A stretch of 64,000 bases of DNA from Rikenella sp031551865 (GTDB taxonomy: Bacteria > Bacteroidota > Bacteroidia > Bacteroidales > Rikenellaceae), in contig JAVBMY010000009.1 of NCBI GenBank assembly GCA_031551865.1, positions 1-64,000 of the forward strand, given 5' to 3'. The translations under genes and the position numbers were made by a program. Shown here piece after piece: positions 16,959-25,318 of the stretch. Positions within the stretch are counted from its first letter, which is position 1. Each line of letters opens with the position of its first letter. The notes below the pieces were generated by a model. That model worked only from the letters and a program-made list of their open reading frames with translations. It was not told the origin of the DNA and searched no databases.

Positions 16959-17383
16959 CGACCGACCAAAAGATCGCCGCGGTGTGCCGGAGCGTACCGG
17001 GCCTGACCTACCACTACAACGACTGGACGAAGGCCAACGCCGACCTCGAGGCGCTGCCCTTCCCCGTGCTGCTGTCGCTACTCCCGGCCTCGGGGGATTT
17101 CCACCTGATCAACGGCCAGCTGCGCGACTACCCGGAAGGCTCGTTCGCGTTCCTCGACAAGACGGAGTTCGATTTCGACGCCGCCGAGAACGAGACGGTC
17201 GTGGCCCGCATGAAGGCCGCCGCGATGGCGTTCATCTCGGAAATCAACCGGAGCGGCCTGTTCGAGCCGGTGGGCGGGCGGCTGCACTACCAGGTGGTAT
17301 ACGACAAGTTGGACATCTGCGTCACCGGGATCGTGCTGTCGGTGCAACTCAAAGAGAGGACGGGGATATGCCTGCCGAAGTGA
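16955..17383 (+). CDS. Phage-remnant protein of unknown function
   Basis: The 142-residue protein starts at the ATGA overlap with the preceding gene and itself overlaps the next start by 16 bases. It has no signal peptide or membrane segment. The pattern GDFHLINGQLRDYPEG followed by a beta-rich C-terminus (VYDKLDICVTGIVLSVQL) is reminiscent of small minor tail or head-completion proteins, but no firm assignment is possible. Confidence 0.55.
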   Translation: MTTDQKIAAVCRSVPGLTYHYNDWTKANADLEALPFPVLLSLLPASGDFHLINGQLRDYPEGSFAFLDKTEFDFDAAENETVVARMKAAAMAFISEINRSGLFEPVGGRLHYQVVYDKLDICVTGIVLSVQLKERTGICLPK

Positions 17384-17682
17384 CCCTGGTGGAGAGCGCC
17401 GGGGCCGTGATGGCCGACGAGCTCGAAAAACTCCGCGGGCGGATCATCCGGAACCTGCAAAGCGAGGGCGTCAACGCCTCGGGCCGCACCGCGCGGTCGC
17501 TGCGGGTCGAGGTGACTTCGGAGGCCGGGCGGTTGTACGGGCGGGCGCCCTTCGCCGCGCTTGAGACCGGACGCAGCGGTGGCAAGGTGCCGCGGGGCTT
17601 CTACGGGATCATCCGGCAATGGGTTCTGGATAAGAAAGACCCTCATTTTTTCTATGTGATCTTTTCTAAAAAGCTCTCTTAA
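17368..17682 (+). pseudogene. Phage tail-component-like gene, 3' end replaced by repeat DNA
   Basis: The frame codes for 104 residues. The first part, with NASGRTARSLRV and FAALETGRSGGKVPRGFY, resembles HK97-gp10/tail-completion proteins of Bacteroidetes prophages. After IIRQWVLDK (codon near 17634) the sequence switches into the 105-bp repeat, which supplies the last residues and the stop. The original C-terminus is therefore lost and the phage module ends here. Confidence 0.65.
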
Positions 17683-17740
17683 ACCAATTTAGAAAGGCAA
17701 TTAGGCTAATTTAGAAAAGCAGACAAGAATATTTGGGAAG
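17636..17740 (+). repeat. 105-bp direct repeat, copy 2
   Basis: This is the partner of 10699-10803, in the same orientation and with 12 mismatches. It keeps only the right arm of the palindrome; the left arm is missing because phage DNA abuts it. Within it, two similar 14-base units (CCAATTTAGAAAGG and CTAATTTAGAAAAG) stand about 20 bases apart. Confidence 0.85.
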
Positions 17741-17902
17741 ACGAGTAGGGAAAGGAACAAGTCCAGAAAAAGATTCCTAAAGACAGCGATTAAAGCCTTC
17801 CAAAAGACTCATTAAGAGCTATCTTGAAGTTTTGTGTTCCAAATGTGTTCCAGTAAAAGAAAATCAGCCACTCACGAATTAACGTAAATGACTGAAAATC
17901 AA
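17741..17902. other. Non-coding stretch between repeat copy 2 and tRNA-Pro
   Basis: This AT-leaning stretch has no gene I can support. It holds a tandem-like GTGTTCCAAATGTGTTCC (17831-17848) and meets the tRNA 3' end. It may be the worn end of an element once integrated at the tRNA; no second copy of the tRNA 3' end was found in the window. Confidence 0.4.
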
Positions 17903-17980
17903 TGGTCGGGGTGACAAGATTCGAACTTGCGACCACTCGCCCCCCAGACGAGTACTCTAACCGGGCTGAGCTACACCCCG
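17903..17980 (-). tRNA. tRNA-Pro (anticodon GGG)
   Basis: The cloverleaf is complete on the reverse strand. The acceptor stem is CGGGGTG/CACCCCG, the anticodon arm CTCGT-CTGGGGG-GCGAG, and the T arm carries GTTCGAATC. The discriminator is A and the CCA end is encoded. The anticodon GGG reads CCC and CCU. Confidence 0.95.
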
Positions 17981-18024
17981 TAACTCTTTGTCCCGTGCGG
18001 GAGGAGCCCCGCGCAAAACGGTTA

Positions 18025-18055
18025 CAAAAGTACAACATTTTATCGATTTACAAAA
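18025..18055 (-). promoter_or_regulatory. Promoter of tRNA-Pro
   Basis: On the reverse strand TTTTG is followed by 18 bases and TACTTTTG (18032-18025), close to the Bacteroidetes consensus. It lies about 45 bases upstream of the tRNA. Confidence 0.6.
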
Positions 18056-18455
18056 CTTCTTCCATAAAACTTTCATAAAACAACAATACACCGAGTAACC
18101 CCTCCAATCTGCAAAACATACGCGCAACCCGGGATTCCATCCGCGGTTTCTCATAAACATCATCGCTCCATCCGTAAGGAGTGCGCCCCCCATCAAGACC
18201 TTCAATAAACAATCCCCCGCTTATTAAAAGCACGGCTAAATTTTCAGTTCACCATCCGTTGACCAATGAGGCTTTCATAAAAATTCCCGTCAACCCACCC
18301 GTTGATCAGCGAAGCACGCGCGCTAAACTTTCGAAGAAAACCGCACCAAAGTACTTTTAAACTCCAAAACTATAGCTATATCTCAAGCCGTTCAACAATT
18401 CGGGGAATATCCCTATCTTCGCTAACCGGATTCAATCCTCAAAACACCTTCCTTC
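18056..18455. other. Intergenic stretch, nothing assigned
   Basis: Between the tRNA promoter and the M15 peptidase gene I see no convincing gene, RNA or repeat. A TACTTTTA near 18351 is one base off the -7 consensus and could serve the peptidase gene. Confidence 0.5.
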
Positions 18456-19160
18456 ATGACCTTACTCTCCCTGCTCTCATCAACGACCTTAGGGGTTTCC
18501 GTTCTGCAATCAACGGCCGGAATAAATCCCGATGCTCTCTTATTTCCAAGCAGGCCGGGAACCATCGTCGCAGTCGACTCCTACCAAACCCTCGAAGAAG
18601 CCCTGACCGGAACGCCGGCCCCCGAAGAGATTACCCGCGACCTGAGACTCGTCAACGTGGAATACTACTCGTTCGACAACCGGCTACACTGGGGCCAGAT
18701 CATCGTCCATAAAGAGCTGGCGGGCAACATCAAAGCCATCTTCCGCGAAATAAAGCGAATACAATTCCCGGTGGCCAGCATCACTCCCATTCCCTTCGAC
18801 CTGCCCAACGGGACAACTTCGATGAACAGGACCGGAAACAACAACAGCTACGGCTTCCAGTACCGCCCCATAGCGACCTACCGGACGCCGAAACTTTCGA
18901 ACCACTCCTACGGCATCGCCATCGACATCAACCCACTGCAAAACCCGGCCATCCTGCGCGACGGGACCGCCCTGCCCGAAGGAGCCTGCTACAATCCGGA
19001 AGTCCCCGGCACCATTATCGCCGGCAGTCCGATTGTCAGGCTTTTCAAACAGTACGGATGGACATGGGGCGGCGACTGGCGGGTTCCCAAAGACTACATG
19101 CATTTCGAGAAAATGACCGGTTCTGTGCAAACCTTTATCCTCAGGGAACGGAGACAATAA
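18456..19160 (+). CDS. M15 family metallopeptidase (D-Ala-D-Ala carboxypeptidase-like)
   Basis: The 234-residue protein has the M15 zinc site: SNHSYGIAIDIN with His150 and Asp157, and MHFEKM with His216 and Glu218. Members cleave D,D- or L,D-bonds of peptidoglycan stem peptides. The N-terminus (residues 1-20) is moderately hydrophobic and could be a weak signal peptide, which would place it in the periplasm. The gene stands alone between tRNA-Pro and htpG. The first domain (about 45-110) is of the kind seen in M15C extracellular peptidases. Confidence 0.85.
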   Translation: MTLLSLLSSTTLGVSVLQSTAGINPDALLFPSRPGTIVAVDSYQTLEEALTGTPAPEEITRDLRLVNVEYYSFDNRLHWGQIIVHKELAGNIKAIFREIKRIQFPVASITPIPFDLPNGTTSMNRTGNNNSYGFQYRPIATYRTPKLSNHSYGIAIDINPLQNPAILRDGTALPEGACYNPEVPGTIIAGSPIVRLFKQYGWTWGGDWRVPKDYMHFEKMTGSVQTFILRERRQ

Positions 19161-19377
19161 TCCCGCGAAGACGCCCGGCCCGGAAGGCAAAGTAACTTTA
19201 CAACATGTGCTGCACAGGATATCCGGCACCCATCCTTGGAAAACGCATAGCAAAATAATGGCACTGAAACCGCCACCGGCACAACAAAGTCAATAGCCGC
19301 GAAGTACGGCCCCGGCAAAGAAGCCCGACCTGACAAAATGACAGACAGCAATCTCACACGGCTGACAACCGGAGCCT

Positions 19378-19393
19378 TGGCACAGGAGTTGTT
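19378..19393 (+). promoter_or_regulatory. Sigma-54-like -24/-12 motif upstream of htpG
   Basis: TGGCAC-N5-TTGTT matches the sigma-54 consensus in spacing and the GG element but has T for C in the -12 GC. It lies 57 bases before the htpG ATG. It is a weak call, and rpoN is not in this window. Confidence 0.2.
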
Positions 19394-19450
19394 AAGAGAC
19401 GAATCGTACTTAAGATTCAGATAACCCCATAACATAAAACGAAAGTGACC

Positions 19451-21616
19451 ATGCAAAAAGGAAAAATCGGCGTTACGACAGAGAATATCTTCCCCATCAT
19501 CAAGAAGTTCCTCTACTCCGACCACGAAATTTTTCTGCGCGAGTTGATCTCCAACGCCGTCGACGCCACGACCAAACTCAAAACCCTGGCCGCCCGCGAC
19601 GAATTCCGGGGCGAAACGGGTGACCTGACGATCAAAGTGTCCCTCGACGAAACAGCCCGCACGCTCACCATATCGGATCGCGGGATCGGCATGAGCGCCG
19701 AAGAGGTCGAACGTTACATCAACCAGATCGCCTTCTCGGGCGCCGAGGAATTCATGGCCAAATACGAAGGCCAGAACGGCATCATCGGCCATTTCGGGCT
19801 CGGGTTCTATTCAGCCTTCATGGTCGCCTCGAAAGTCGAACTTCTCACCCGGTCGTACCGCGAAGAGGAGTCCGCCGTACGCTGGGCGTGCGACGGCACC
19901 CCCGAATATACCCTCGAACCAGCCGAAAAAGAAGGGCGCGGCACCGACATCACCCTGCACATCGCCGACGACAGCGCAGAATTCGCCACTAAGGCGCGCA
20001 TCGGAGAACTCCTGCGGAAATACTGCCGCTTCCTGCCCGTGCCGATTGAGTTCGACGGCGCAATCATCAACGACACTACCCCACTCTGGACACGCAAACC
20101 GGCCGACATCGCCGCCCCGGAATACGACGAATTCTACCAAAAACTCTACCCACTGGCCGACGAACCGCTGTTCCACATCCACCTGAACGTCGATTACCCG
20201 TTCAACCTCACGGGGATACTCTATTTTCCGCGGCTGAGAAACAACATCGAAGTCCAGAAAAACAAAATACAGCTCTACTCCAACCAGGTATTCGTGACCG
20301 ATTCGGTCGAAGGCATCGTGCCCGAATTCCTCACGCTGCTGCACGGCGTGATAGATTCGCCCGACATCCCGTTGAATGTCTCTCGCAGCTACCTGCAAAG
20401 CGACGCGAACGTACGTAAAATCTCGGGGTACATCACCAAAAAAGTGGCCGACCGGCTGGCGGAGCTTTTCAAAAACTCCCGCCCCGAATACGAGGAGAAA
20501 TGGGACGACCTGAAGGTGTTCATCCAATACGGTATCGTGAGCGAAGAGAAGTTTGGCGAGCGCGCCGGAGAGTTCACCCTGCTTAAGAACAGCGAGGATA
20601 AGTACTTCACCTTCGACGAATACGAAACCCGGATCAAGTCCGACCAGACCGACCGCCACGGCAAACTCGTCTTCCTGTACAGCAACGACCCGGTGACGCA
20701 GCACACCCCCATCAGCCAGGCCCGGAAGCGCGGCTACGACATATTGGTGATGGACTCTCCGCTCGACGGGCATTTCATCGCACTGCTCGAAAGCAGGCAT
20801 CCCGAATGGCGTTTCGTGCGCGTAGATTCCGACACGCTGGAGAACCTGATCGAAAAGGAAGACAAAGAGGCCATGGCCCTCACCACCGACCAGCAACGCC
20901 TGCTGACCCCGGTATTCGAGGCGCACCTGCCCTCGCCCGAAGAGTCCAAAGCACTGTTCCGTGTCCAGTTCGAAGCGATGTCTCCCTCGGCTGCGCCGGT
21001 GGTGGTCACGCAAGGCGAGTTCATGCGCCGCATGAAGGAAATGGCACGTATCGGCGGCACAGGCATGAATTTCTACGGCGAAATGCCCGACAGCTACAAC
21101 CTTGTGGTGAACGGCAATCATCCGCTCATCGTCGAGATACTCGGCGAAACCGAAACCGTCGCCGGCGAATCGCTCGAACCGCTGGACAAACAACTGACGG
21201 CTGCCGAACACGAGCGCCACGCGCTGGCCGAACTGATCAAAGACAAGAAAGAGGAAGAACTCAGCACCGAAGAGCGTACCCAGCGTGATACACTGGCCTC
21301 GCGCATCGAAGAATTGGAACGCGAACGCCGCAACATCCTTTCCGATGCGGGCAAACGAAGCGTGACTGCAGGACAGCTCGTCGATCTGGCCCTGCTCTCG
21401 GGCGGCATGCTGAAAGGCGAAGCCCTGAGCCGCTTCATCGACCGCAGTGTCGAAGTGATCGGCGAAGCGCTGCCCAACAAGTCCTCAGCCACCGCTAAGC
21501 GCGAAAAACCGATGCTGCCTGAAGAGAGCAAAGCCAGGAAAGGAAAAGAGGCCCTGGTGAAGACCGAAGCCGCTCAAGAAAAAACCAACGGCAGCACGGC
21601 GAAGAAAAAGAAGTAA
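19451..21616 (+). CDS. htpG: Hsp90-family chaperone HtpG
   Basis: This is the ATP-dependent dimeric chaperone of the cytosol. The 721-residue protein has the GHKL ATPase motifs FLRELISNAVDA near 27, DRGIGMS near 80 and GHFGLGFYSAF near 116. The middle and C-terminal domains follow, with LNVSRSYLQ near 312. It is longer than the 624-residue E. coli form because of insertions and a Lys/Ala/Glu-rich tail ending in KKKK. The ATG at 19451 was preferred over a GTG at 19445. A 290-base leader region without genes precedes it. Confidence 0.97.
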   Translation: MQKGKIGVTTENIFPIIKKFLYSDHEIFLRELISNAVDATTKLKTLAARDEFRGETGDLTIKVSLDETARTLTISDRGIGMSAEEVERYINQIAFSGAEEFMAKYEGQNGIIGHFGLGFYSAFMVASKVELLTRSYREEESAVRWACDGTPEYTLEPAEKEGRGTDITLHIADDSAEFATKARIGELLRKYCRFLPVPIEFDGAIINDTTPLWTRKPADIAAPEYDEFYQKLYPLADEPLFHIHLNVDYPFNLTGILYFPRLRNNIEVQKNKIQLYSNQVFVTDSVEGIVPEFLTLLHGVIDSPDIPLNVSRSYLQSDANVRKISGYITKKVADRLAELFKNSRPEYEEKWDDLKVFIQYGIVSEEKFGERAGEFTLLKNSEDKYFTFDEYETRIKSDQTDRHGKLVFLYSNDPVTQHTPISQARKRGYDILVMDSPLDGHFIALLESRHPEWRFVRVDSDTLENLIEKEDKEAMALTTDQQRLLTPVFEAHLPSPEESKALFRVQFEAMSPSAAPVVVTQGEFMRRMKEMARIGGTGMNFYGEMPDSYNLVVNGNHPLIVEILGETETVAGESLEPLDKQLTAAEHERHALAELIKDKKEEELSTEERTQRDTLASRIEELERERRNILSDAGKRSVTAGQLVDLALLSGGMLKGEALSRFIDRSVEVIGEALPNKSSATAKREKPMLPEESKARKGKEALVKTEAAQEKTNGSTAKKKK

Positions 21617-21680
21617 AACCTGAGTTTATTCCTGGAGATTGCCAGAATATTGTCAGCGCTCCGGGCCATACCCTCCATAC

Positions 21681-21751
21681 ATGTCATCCCGAGCCACAGC
21701 AAAGGATCCCGGCACTGAACCGGGATCCTTTGCTGTGGCTCGGGATGACAT
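21681..21751. repeat. Intergenic palindrome of the GTCATCC family
   Basis: Two perfect 32-base arms (outer end ATGTCATCCCGAG) surround a 7-base loop. This is the most perfect member of the family in the window. It lies between htpG and a convergent gene and could also act as a terminator. Confidence 0.85.
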
Positions 21752-21804
21752 ATTACAAAAGAAGCGCCTCTGACGCCTCGGCTTTGCTCGGAATAATGCA
21801 AAAC

Positions 21805-21909
21805 CGTCATTGCGGGAAGCGTGAAACGCGGTGAAGCCATCCTCCTATTCATTTCATTGAGCAGGAGGATGGCTTCGCCGGCTTTTTTACAAATCCTCCT
21901 CGCAATGAT
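21805..21909. repeat. Second type of intergenic palindrome (GTCATTGCG type)
   Basis: The element opens with GTCATTGCG and closes with CGCAATGAT. Inside, GAAGCCATCCTCC pairs with GGAGGATGGCTTC. It resembles dispersed short repeats rather than a gene and lies just outside the metallophosphoesterase stop. Confidence 0.65.
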
Positions 21910-21933
21910 GAAAGAAGAAATGTTCTTTATTTA

Positions 21934-23070
21934 TTACGGTTTGATATTGATCACCACGTATTCGGAGTGGGTGCCGATGCGGAACTTACCGCCCCAGATA
22001 CCGAGCCCGGAGCTCACATAGAAGTGGGTTCCGTTCTTTTTCATATAGCCGTAAGCCTTTTCGAACATCGCATCGGTCAGCCACGAGAAGGGCCATACCT
22101 GCCCGCGGTGGGTATGCCCGGAGATTTGTAAATCTACGACATTCTTCAAAGTCCGCCCCATCGAATCGGGGGCTCCGGCAGTAACCGCAAGGTCGTACGG
22201 CTGGTGATCGAGTACGATGATGGGCAGCGAATTGTCGAGCTCGTCGGTCAGGTCGGCCAGCGGCAGGCGACTGTGGTTCGAGCGGTCGTCGCGCCCCACG
22301 ACATAGAAGAGGCTGTCGACACAGACTGCGAAATCCTGCACGACCCTTGCCCGGGGAATACTCTCAAGGAAGCGCAGGCTCTGGTCCACGCCGGCAATGT
22401 ATTCGTGGTTGCCGAGCGAGATATAGACCCCGTGGGGAGCTTTCAGTTCTCCCAGCGCCCGGGCGATGTCTTTTTCGTAGAGCGGTTGTATGTGGGCATC
22501 CACCACGTCGCCTGCGATCAGCACGGCATCGGGGTTCTCGGCGTTTATCCGTTCCACCCAACGTTCAAGTTCGGCGCGTCCGATTCCGTATCCGAGGTGC
22601 AGGTCGCTGATAGCCACGATCTTCAAGGGTTGCGTTCCGGGTTTATCGACTTCCAAATCCAGGACGACCCGGCGCGGATGGCGGTAGTTTATGTAACCGC
22701 CCGTCATCACCAGCGCCACGACCAGCGAAACTACCGTCAGGAGCACCCAATTACCGCGGAACGATTCAGGCTTGATCGCCCCGCACAGCCTCAGGATATC
22801 GACAGCCAGAAACGCCATCACGGCAAACAATAGGATGACGAACCACGCTGTGCCGACCTTATAGATCAGTCCCGAGAGCCACGACGGCATCATCCCGCCG
22901 AGGAACACGGCAATGAAAGGCGACAGGGCCAGGAATACTCCGGCCGCAACAAACAGCGTTTTTGCCGCCACCCCTAAGTTGGGCAGAAGCAGTTGCCAGA
23001 CGCGCAGAAACACATAGAAGTTCGCGCCGAACACTGCGGCAAGCATAATAAACAGAAAAAGGATTCTCAT
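21934..23070 (-). CDS. Membrane-anchored metallophosphoesterase (YaeI/YkuE-like)
   Basis: The 378-residue protein has four hydrophobic segments in the first 125 residues, then a calcineurin-like phosphoesterase domain. Metal-site motifs are SDLHLGYG at 155-162, GDVVD at 187-191, GNHEY at 220-224 and SGHTHRGQ near 325. Related proteins act on phosphoesters at the membrane, for example on lipid intermediates; the substrate here is unknown. It lies downstream of the LTA-synthase-like gene in the same direction with a 91-base gap, so both may serve the envelope. Confidence 0.85.
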   Translation of the reverse strand: MRILFLFIMLAAVFGANFYVFLRVWQLLLPNLGVAAKTLFVAAGVFLALSPFIAVFLGGMMPSWLSGLIYKVGTAWFVILLFAVMAFLAVDILRLCGAIKPESFRGNWVLLTVVSLVVALVMTGGYINYRHPRRVVLDLEVDKPGTQPLKIVAISDLHLGYGIGRAELERWVERINAENPDAVLIAGDVVDAHIQPLYEKDIARALGELKAPHGVYISLGNHEYIAGVDQSLRFLESIPRARVVQDFAVCVDSLFYVVGRDDRSNHSRLPLADLTDELDNSLPIIVLDHQPYDLAVTAGAPDSMGRTLKNVVDLQISGHTHRGQVWPFSWLTDAMFEKAYGYMKKNGTHFYVSSGLGIWGGKFRIGTHSEYVVINIKP

Positions 23071-23161
23071 TCGGGGTGGGTTCTATTTTACGGGTTTATA
23101 TACATATCTGATTCTCTCGAATTGCGGAGCGCGACGAACAGGTAGGGAAGCCTGAATTTAG

Positions 23162-24997
23162 TTACCGGGCCGCTATGTCGTCGTACAAGGTTTGCAGGTA
23201 GGCCTTGCCGAGTGTCAGCAACGAATCGGCGGGAGCAGGCCCCGCGTGCCCGAATAGTTGCCCCGAGGCACAATCATAAGAGACATAGCCTTGCGGAGTG
23301 ACGAACCCGAATCCGTCAGGAAAGTCGTAGAATGCCGACTCGCACCTGTACCCGCGGAGGATATTCCGGCTGAAGGGAAGCAACGAGTAATCCAGTCCCA
23401 GTTGCCCGAGCAGTGTGGCCGCGATGTCGGTTTGCGAGCAGATCATGCCGAACTTGCGCGGGCCGCGCACTGCCCCGCCCGCCCAGATCATGAAGATGTC
23501 ATGGCGCCGGGGTTCATAATGTTTGATGTCTTTCGGGTAGAACATGTCGTGGTCGGGCACAAAGACCAGAAGCGTATTCCCCCACTCCGGCGAGGCTTTC
23601 AGCGAATCGACGAACGCGCCGATGCAACGGTCGGTGTACCACACCGAATTCAGGTAGACGTCGCCGGGAAATTGCTGCACTTCGGACGGAACCTCGAAAG
23701 GCTCGTGGCTGCTGAGGGTCAACATAGCTTTAAAATAAGGGCGATGCCCGGCGGCAGCGATTTCCCGGTAAAAGCGCTCGAAGGCGAAATGGTCGGGGAC
23801 GCCCCATTTCCCGGTATTCTCCCGCGACGGAAAATCCTTGTCGCTCAAGACATCGGTAATCCCTTGCGTCACGAGGAACGACCGCATCGACGCAAAATCG
23901 ACGTCGCCGCCGTAGAGGAACGACAGGCTATAACCTGCCTCTTCATTTAACACACGTACCATCGAGGGCAGTTTCTGCACCTTGGCCGGATAGCGTATGA
24001 CCGACATCGTAGGTTGCGCCGGATAGCCGCTCAGGGCGGCCACCAATCCGCGGTCGGTACGGAAACTGCTGGCGTACATGCGGTCGAACAACACGCCTTC
24101 GGCGGCCAACCGGTTGAGGTTGGGCGTCACGTCGGGGCGGTCGAGCACATAATGCCCGAAACTCTCCAGCACAATGAAAATAATGTTCGGGCGATCGGTC
24201 GTAAGCAGCGTATCCTGCGGCGCCGCGGCATCGGGGCGGTCAAGAATGCTTGCGGTTAAAGCGTGCGCCCCGGCATCGTCCATAAAGCGGTACTGCTTCC
24301 CGAAATCAGTAGGTTTCGAGAGCGAATAAATCAGCGTAAAACAAGGATTGCAGGCCGCTTGGTTCAGGTAGGTACTGCTGCTGAAATAGGCGCGGCCGAC
24401 GTTCATGGTCGAGGTTCCGACTCCGCCACGGATGGCGATGAACATCAGCCCCATCAGCAGCGGCATCAGAATCATTTCAGCAAGGCGGATTTTTTTAGGG
24501 GTCCCGGATCTTTTGAAAGGCCGAACAGCGGCGAAATCTAAGGCAAGGTACTCCAGCGCCGCCCACACCAGCACGCCGAGGACCAGTACAAGCAAAAGCC
24601 CAAACGACACGCTCGCCGTGGCCCCTTTGGGATCGCCGGCATAAGCGAATACTGTGGAATCAAGCCGGAAACCCCAGTGGGTATATAATTCGAGATCGGC
24701 GACGAACACCAGGGCGATCAGCAGGGAAGCGACGGCAAAATAGGCACGCAGGATGACCGCATACGGCCCCCTCTTCACGAAGGTAGCCACCAGCAACACA
24801 AGGGCAGGCAACGCCGTGAAATATCCGGCCACGCACATATCCATGGGCAGGCCGTGCCAGGCAGTAGAGAGGCTCTGACAGAAGCCCCCTTCGGCGGCCG
24901 TCTGGCTCCAGTGGTACAACAGAAACACGGGCTTCTGCAGCACGAAGAACAGCAGGGCGACACAGAAGGTGGCAAGCAGGGTTTTGACGTTTCTCAT
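23162..24997 (-). CDS. LTA synthase family protein (alkaline phosphatase superfamily)
   Basis: The 611-residue protein has five membrane segments in residues 1-190 and a large periplasmic sulfatase-like domain. Glu278 in IVLESFG and the nucleophile Thr314 in SSFRTDRG match metal and catalytic positions of LtaS; VFVPDHDMFY later supplies the Asp-His pair. LtaS transfers glycerol phosphate to lipids in Gram-positive bacteria. In a Gram-negative Bacteroidetes the product is more likely a phosphoglycerol or phosphoethanolamine decoration of surface glycans or lipids (inference). It precedes the metallophosphoesterase gene. Confidence 0.85.
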   Translation of the reverse strand: MRNVKTLLATFCVALLFFVLQKPVFLLYHWSQTAAEGGFCQSLSTAWHGLPMDMCVAGYFTALPALVLLVATFVKRGPYAVILRAYFAVASLLIALVFVADLELYTHWGFRLDSTVFAYAGDPKGATASVSFGLLLVLVLGVLVWAALEYLALDFAAVRPFKRSGTPKKIRLAEMILMPLLMGLMFIAIRGGVGTSTMNVGRAYFSSSTYLNQAACNPCFTLIYSLSKPTDFGKQYRFMDDAGAHALTASILDRPDAAAPQDTLLTTDRPNIIFIVLESFGHYVLDRPDVTPNLNRLAAEGVLFDRMYASSFRTDRGLVAALSGYPAQPTMSVIRYPAKVQKLPSMVRVLNEEAGYSLSFLYGGDVDFASMRSFLVTQGITDVLSDKDFPSRENTGKWGVPDHFAFERFYREIAAAGHRPYFKAMLTLSSHEPFEVPSEVQQFPGDVYLNSVWYTDRCIGAFVDSLKASPEWGNTLLVFVPDHDMFYPKDIKHYEPRRHDIFMIWAGGAVRGPRKFGMICSQTDIAATLLGQLGLDYSLLPFSRNILRGYRCESAFYDFPDGFGFVTPQGYVSYDCASGQLFGHAGPAPADSLLTLGKAYLQTLYDDIAAR

Positions 24998-25225
24998 GGA
25001 TGGCCGGAGCGATCATTGAAGGTGCAAAGATCGTTATTTTACGGGAATTCCGACAACCCATGCAATCCTTTCAAAAAATGTTACGGACTTATCCCTTTCA
25101 GACTTGTTGTATCAGATTCGACCCGGTGCCCCCCCGGGCGCGCCTAGCGCGCTGGACGCACGGGTCGCGGGTTGCGAAGCAATCCGAAAAAGCTGATGCA
25201 AAAACGGCAGCAGGCCTAAAGAAAT

Positions 25226-25299
25226 ATCATCCTGAGCGGTAGCGAAGGATCTCGGCAAAAGCACTAAACGAGATCCTTCGCTGCCGCTCAGGATGACAT
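25226..25299. repeat. Intergenic palindrome of the GTCATCC family
   Basis: Arms opening ATCATCCTGAGCGG and closing CCGCTCAGGATGACAT pair over about 27 bases, with one mismatch and a 14-base loop. It lies beside the end of the efflux operon. The rest of 24998-25318 holds no gene, only a GC-rich stretch near 25125-25165. Confidence 0.8.
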
Positions 25300-25318
25300 A
25301 CAAAAAAGGTCGCAAAAT

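Noticed and set aside
16856..17682. Alternative longer starts for the phage genes at 16955 and 17368
   Set aside because: The ATGA-type overlaps give starts at 16955 and 17368. The upstream extensions read other frames of neighbouring genes.
17790..18038. Reverse frame covering tRNA-Pro
   Set aside because: It translates the tRNA and its flank; there is no support beyond openness. It is only of interest as a possible remnant of an integrated element.
18302..18712. Forward frame overlapping the start of the M15 peptidase gene
   Set aside because: The M15 frame carries all catalytic motifs; the other frame is Arg/Ser-rich and lacks any pattern.
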